Shown in pieces: positions 48,441 to 64,000 of a stretch of DNA of 64,000 nt; positions within the stretch are counted from its first letter, which is position 1; the number at the start of each line of letters is the position of its first letter. A program made the translations under genes and the position numbers. The notes under the pieces were generated by a model, which was not told the origin of the DNA, did not search any database, and saw nothing but the letters and a program-made list of their open reading frames with translations. This DNA comes from Malania oleifera (Eukaryota; Streptophyta; Magnoliopsida; Santalales; Ximeniaceae), in assembly GCF_029873635.1 (NCBI RefSeq), contig NC_080419.1, positions 68,750,323 to 68,814,322 of the forward strand, given 5' to 3'.

Positions 48441-50935
48441 CAGAAGATAAGTTTTTCACTATAAACATAAAGGTGCATGTAAGTGTTTAAGTATGTAGAT
48501 ATGCATATGCATGCATATATGGTTGTTAGGGTACATGTAAGTGCAAAGGATGATGAGCTTGTGCATATGAATGTCTAATTGCATGAAAATGCATGAAGGT
48601 GAGTGTTTGTCTTCATATGCATGTATATTTGTGTATGTGCGCATGCATGTATGTCTATACATGATGAGTACATGTGCATTGTGTGAGTAAGTGTATGTGC
48701 TTATGCATGTATATTTAAATTTATGTACATAATTATTATCATTAAGTATCATGTTGTGTGAAAAATCATGTGTTTTCAATTCCCAAGATGTTTGTTGTTA
48801 TCTTTGTGATGTTAGTTTCACAAAAAAATCCAAAAAAGAAAAAGAAAAGTTCAAAAGAAGTTTTGCAAGACATTATTTTCTTGTGCGATATGTGCAAAAA
48901 ATTGTCAATGATGAACCAAATGGGATGAGGCATTTTGCCTCATGCTTATTTAACTTTGAAAAAATTTTGTCTAGTTCAATCACTTTAAATTATCTTGATG
49001 ATTGTACTAGACATATATTTTATGCATAATTTAGATATTTTCTCTTTTTTTACATATCAATTTATATTTCGATATGATCTATATGATTGTTAGTGTTTTC
49101 TTCCATTGAAATATTCACTATTAATTAATTTGAAACATAACTCAAAAGTGGAATAATGACGTCTTTTTAAGACTCTCAAGGTGAGAGCAGTCTTCAATGG
49201 CAGTATTGTTCACTATTAAAATCCTGGTAATTAAATAATCATGCAAGAGTCAACAATCTTGATTAATTAAGTTCAAAAAGGTAATAGGCTAACTAGATGG
49301 ATTGGATGTGTAAGGTCCTTCTCCTTGTATAATCGTACTTCTAAACCCTGCTCTGGTTACGCAAACCATAACTATTGATTCCTAGATCTAGGGTTAGCTT
49401 AGAGAGAAGAACTAAAAGAAATTCATGAGATCTAACCACATCTAGCGAAATAAAAACTTAGTTGCGACTCTATTGAAAATCGATAACCTCATATTTTCTC
49501 TATCACTTGCCCAATTGTCATCGAGTCGGGGTAATTCCACTATGGGACATGTCTATAGTATTGAAATTTGGTGATTATTATAAAACTCAATCAATAGTTT
49601 AAGCTTATTGGTGTAATTTAATTGGATATAGTGGCTACCAGAGTTGAAAATTTCCCGTTGAAACTAATGATGGAACAAAATGGAGATCATTTTGAAACTT
49701 CAGTACACATTGTGACACAATGAAAACTAAGACCGAGAATTAAATGAGAATCATAGTTTGAAGACTATTGGTGCAATAAAATATGACTACCTTTTAAGTA
49801 TTGTTACATCCATTGATTAACATTATATTAATTTTTAGGCTAATGGCATTGGCCTATCTAAGATTTGGTGAAAAAATGCAGACCTTCCCAGAAATTTCAA
49901 AATCTTATAGACCTCCTTTGGCATTTACAAAGACATGAACCTCCAATAAAGTTTCAAAAATCCCTCCTTGACATTACATTTTTTTGAGATTAATACTCTC
50001 GTCGTTACTTTACTATCAACCCCTAAAGCAAGATATAAGTGTCCCAAAAATCTAATGTTAAAAGAAGTCTATGGATTTTTTGAAACCTTAATAAAAGTCA
50101 ATGTCTATTTACCAAACCTAAAAGAGTTGTGTTTTTTACCCGTAAATTATTAATTGTAATAATTTAAAGAGAAAAGTACTAGCTTCACCTAAGGTTTTAA
50201 AAATCCTTATATAAGGTTTCACGAAAAAACAAACCTCCCTTGAAATTCCAAAATTCTCATATATTTTCCTTGACATTTAATTTTTGGTAATACTCATACT
50301 CCATTAATCTATCAAGGTAAAGGAGAATGTAATTGTCCCAAAAATTAAATGTAAAGGGAGATTACTCAAAAAATTTGATACCTTAATTTAAGATCTGCAT
50401 CTTGCTATGAAATTATGAAACCTTAAAAGAAAATTTGCCACTTTTTTTGTAAGCCTGTGAGAGGTTAATAAATCTTACCCTAATTTAACTAAAATAGCTA
50501 GTAAATTTTTTATGTCACATGAATTCTACAATGCAAATTAATGTTACGTTTCGTTCACAAAAAATACATATTCCTAAAAATACATTAGCTATAATTAATT
50601 GAATAAAAAACACATTATTACTGGAAAACAAATAGCAACTTGAAATATTTTTGAATCCATAAAAATAGTAGACTTTTCAAGTTTTATTATAAGAATATCT
50701 ACTCCTTTTTTATTACTTATTGAATGAAATAATAAGAAATATATAATAAAATATCTATTACCTCGATTCTCCAATTTTTCACCAGATTTCATTTAATTTC
50801 AAAAATATAACTATTTCGACAAACTAAACATTAATTAAATAAAAACATTTCCGTAACTTCTTCGAAATTTTGAAGCAGGGGACACCCCAAATAACCATTC
50901 TTTCAATTGTCGCCCATTAATTAGTTGTCTAGACC

Positions 50936-50938
<3 letters not shown>
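48441..50938. other. Intergenic, mostly unrecognised repeat-like sequence
   Basis: 48470-48720 is low-complexity, with ATGCATGTA/GTGTATGTG motifs. 49860-50440 contains phrases repeated loosely (ACCTCC, TTTCAAAAATCC, TTGACATT) as if from a degenerate tandem array. The open frames at 48459-48779 and 48751-49029 have no recognisable domain. Nothing could be assigned. Confidence 0.6.

Positions 50939-50974
<36 letters not shown>
50939..50974. repeat. Poly-C run of 36 bases
   Basis: An uninterrupted run of 36 cytosines on the plus strand, so G36 in the sense direction of NDUFS7, about 0.43 kb downstream of its stop codon. Such a tract could fold into G-quadruplexes and is prone to length error. 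It could also be a base-calling or assembly artefact. Confidence 0.95.
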
Positions 50975-51082
50975 ACCACACCAGCATCAGCATTACAAGC
51001 AGCTTTCAACAAATTGAACATGGCCCTATAACGTTTCAGCAAATCAAAGAGACTCCCAAGTGCACACGTAAGCATTTTTTTT

Positions 51083-51088
51083 TTTATT
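51083..51088 (-). terminator. Candidate polyadenylation signal for NDUFS7
   Basis: AATAAA on the minus strand, about 315 bases past the stop codon. No transcript evidence. Plant signals are loose, so this is only a candidate. Confidence 0.35.
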
Positions 51089-51403
51089 ACATTTCAGCCA
51101 AAATCACAAACAGGTTCAGGTGATGATGCCATGGGAAGACAAAATACAGAATGAGGATATGGGTCCATGTAAACCAAAGAAATTATAAGTTCGAGGGATC
51201 TGCTGTCTCTGAAGACCAGCGTTGCAGCATGAAATATAGGTTTAACACACCATATATGGCCAAATTAAACAAAGCAAACTTACAAAGGGTAAAATAAATC
51301 TCCCCAATCGGTATGGCTCTTCCTGAGGGAAAATCTACTGGCAGCAGGCTTTATGTTTGCATTAAGAATACAGCAACAACAGCCACATGCAGGTGAAAGA
51401 GAC

Positions 51404-63523
<12,120 letters not shown>

Positions 63524-64000
63524 TGAGAAGTCGTCGCAGGGACGAGAGAGAAACCAGACAGACAGTGTCTACTAACGGTGTTCACGCTAAGATTTTTTGT
63601 TGTACACGGACAATCCGGTTTTCAAACCATGTGACTCGCCGGCCCCGTCGATCAGCCGCTGCGTGCGTGGGCAGTTGGAAATTTTAAGGGCATGTTCGCT
63701 TTGATGTTTCTATTGTTTCTCACATATTTTAAAACGAAATTATTTATATTGTTAGTTTTTTATTTTAATTATTTATTTAATAATTTAAAATAAAATTTTA
63801 TAATTTTAAATTATTTTACCCGGTCCCAAACCCGACTAAAGAAGGAAGGTTGTGTTAGGTAGCTGACAATCAACGCAAAATTTGTCAGATCATTATGATA
63901 TGAATCATTACCGAATATTTGTTGGGGCGTCCCCTACGAGTGACGCATTGCACTTGAACCAACCCGAGTGGAGTGAAAAGTAGGCGAGGCTGGGTTAGGT
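63524..64000 (-). promoter_or_regulatory. Presumed 5' UTR and promoter region of NDUFS7
   Basis: Directly upstream of the NDUFS7 start. The first ~60 bases are purine/GA-rich on the plus strand (CT-rich in the gene's sense), consistent with a leader. No convincing TATA box is present within 150 bp, fitting a housekeeping promoter. The role is inferred from position alone. Confidence 0.45.

Noticed and set aside
48459..49029. Two open frames (106 residues minus, 92 residues plus) as possible genes.
   Set aside because: The first is His/Met/Tyr-rich low-complexity from ATGCATGT repeats. The second has no recognisable domain or gene context.

Overview
This is nuclear DNA from a flowering plant, probably a eudicot with a repeat-rich, AT-rich genome. 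The evidence is a nuclear-type mitochondrial complex I gene with a plant-like transit peptide, and plant-specific transposable elements: Sirevirus-type Copia, Athila/Tat-type Gypsy, a CACTA element with TNP2- and TNPA-like genes, and an RTE-type LINE. No rRNA, tRNA, CRISPR or prokaryotic gene organisation was seen. The species cannot be named from the sequence.

Layout. Bases 1-3514 hold the 5' part of a minus-strand Copia element (gag, long leader, tRNA primer site, 1.25-kb LTR), cut by the window edge. Bases 3519-4110 are a tandem repeat of about 164 bp. Bases ~4660-15148 are a decayed minus-strand CACTA transposon with TNP2-like and TNPA-like genes and a long subterminal inverted-repeat region at its right end.

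Bases ~15330-47735 are one old, stop-ridden plus-strand Gypsy element, called G1 here (DUF7745-like ORF, gag, protease, RT, RNase H, integrase). It is opened in three places. (i) A solo Sirevirus-type LTR (16862-28831) has itself been split by a near full-length minus-strand Sirevirus Copia (18786-28812, called Copia-B). (ii) An Athila-like Gypsy (30929-42236, called G2) carries another Sirevirus-type solo LTR (35706-37915). (iii) A 1.97-kb solo LTR (45249-47219) sits inside the integrase. Target-site duplications support these boundaries: TGAAAG, AAAGG, GATAG and TGATG are exact, and Copia-B is CCCCT versus CCCCC.

Bases ~47736-50938 are decayed repeat sequence with no convincing gene. The single clear host gene is on the minus strand: NDUFS7 (PSST, the N2 Fe-S subunit of mitochondrial complex I). 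Its two coding exons are 63523-63135 and 51638-51404, giving 207 residues. They are separated by one GT-AG intron of 11,496 bp. The intron carries a 285-bp tandem duplication, a Sirevirus-type element that keeps a long gag but no pol (53543-59700, TSD TTCAT, called Copia-E), an RTE LINE relic and a fold-back repeat. A 36-base C run lies about 0.43 kb beyond the stop codon.

How it works together: apart from the complex I gene, the window is a layered record of transposition and LTR-LTR recombination. The most notable observations are the large transposon-filled intron of a small housekeeping gene, the dated nesting inside G1, CG-bearing palindrome clusters recurring in otherwise dissimilar LTRs, and the intact gag-only Copia in the intron. 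No convincing new defence or metabolic system was found.
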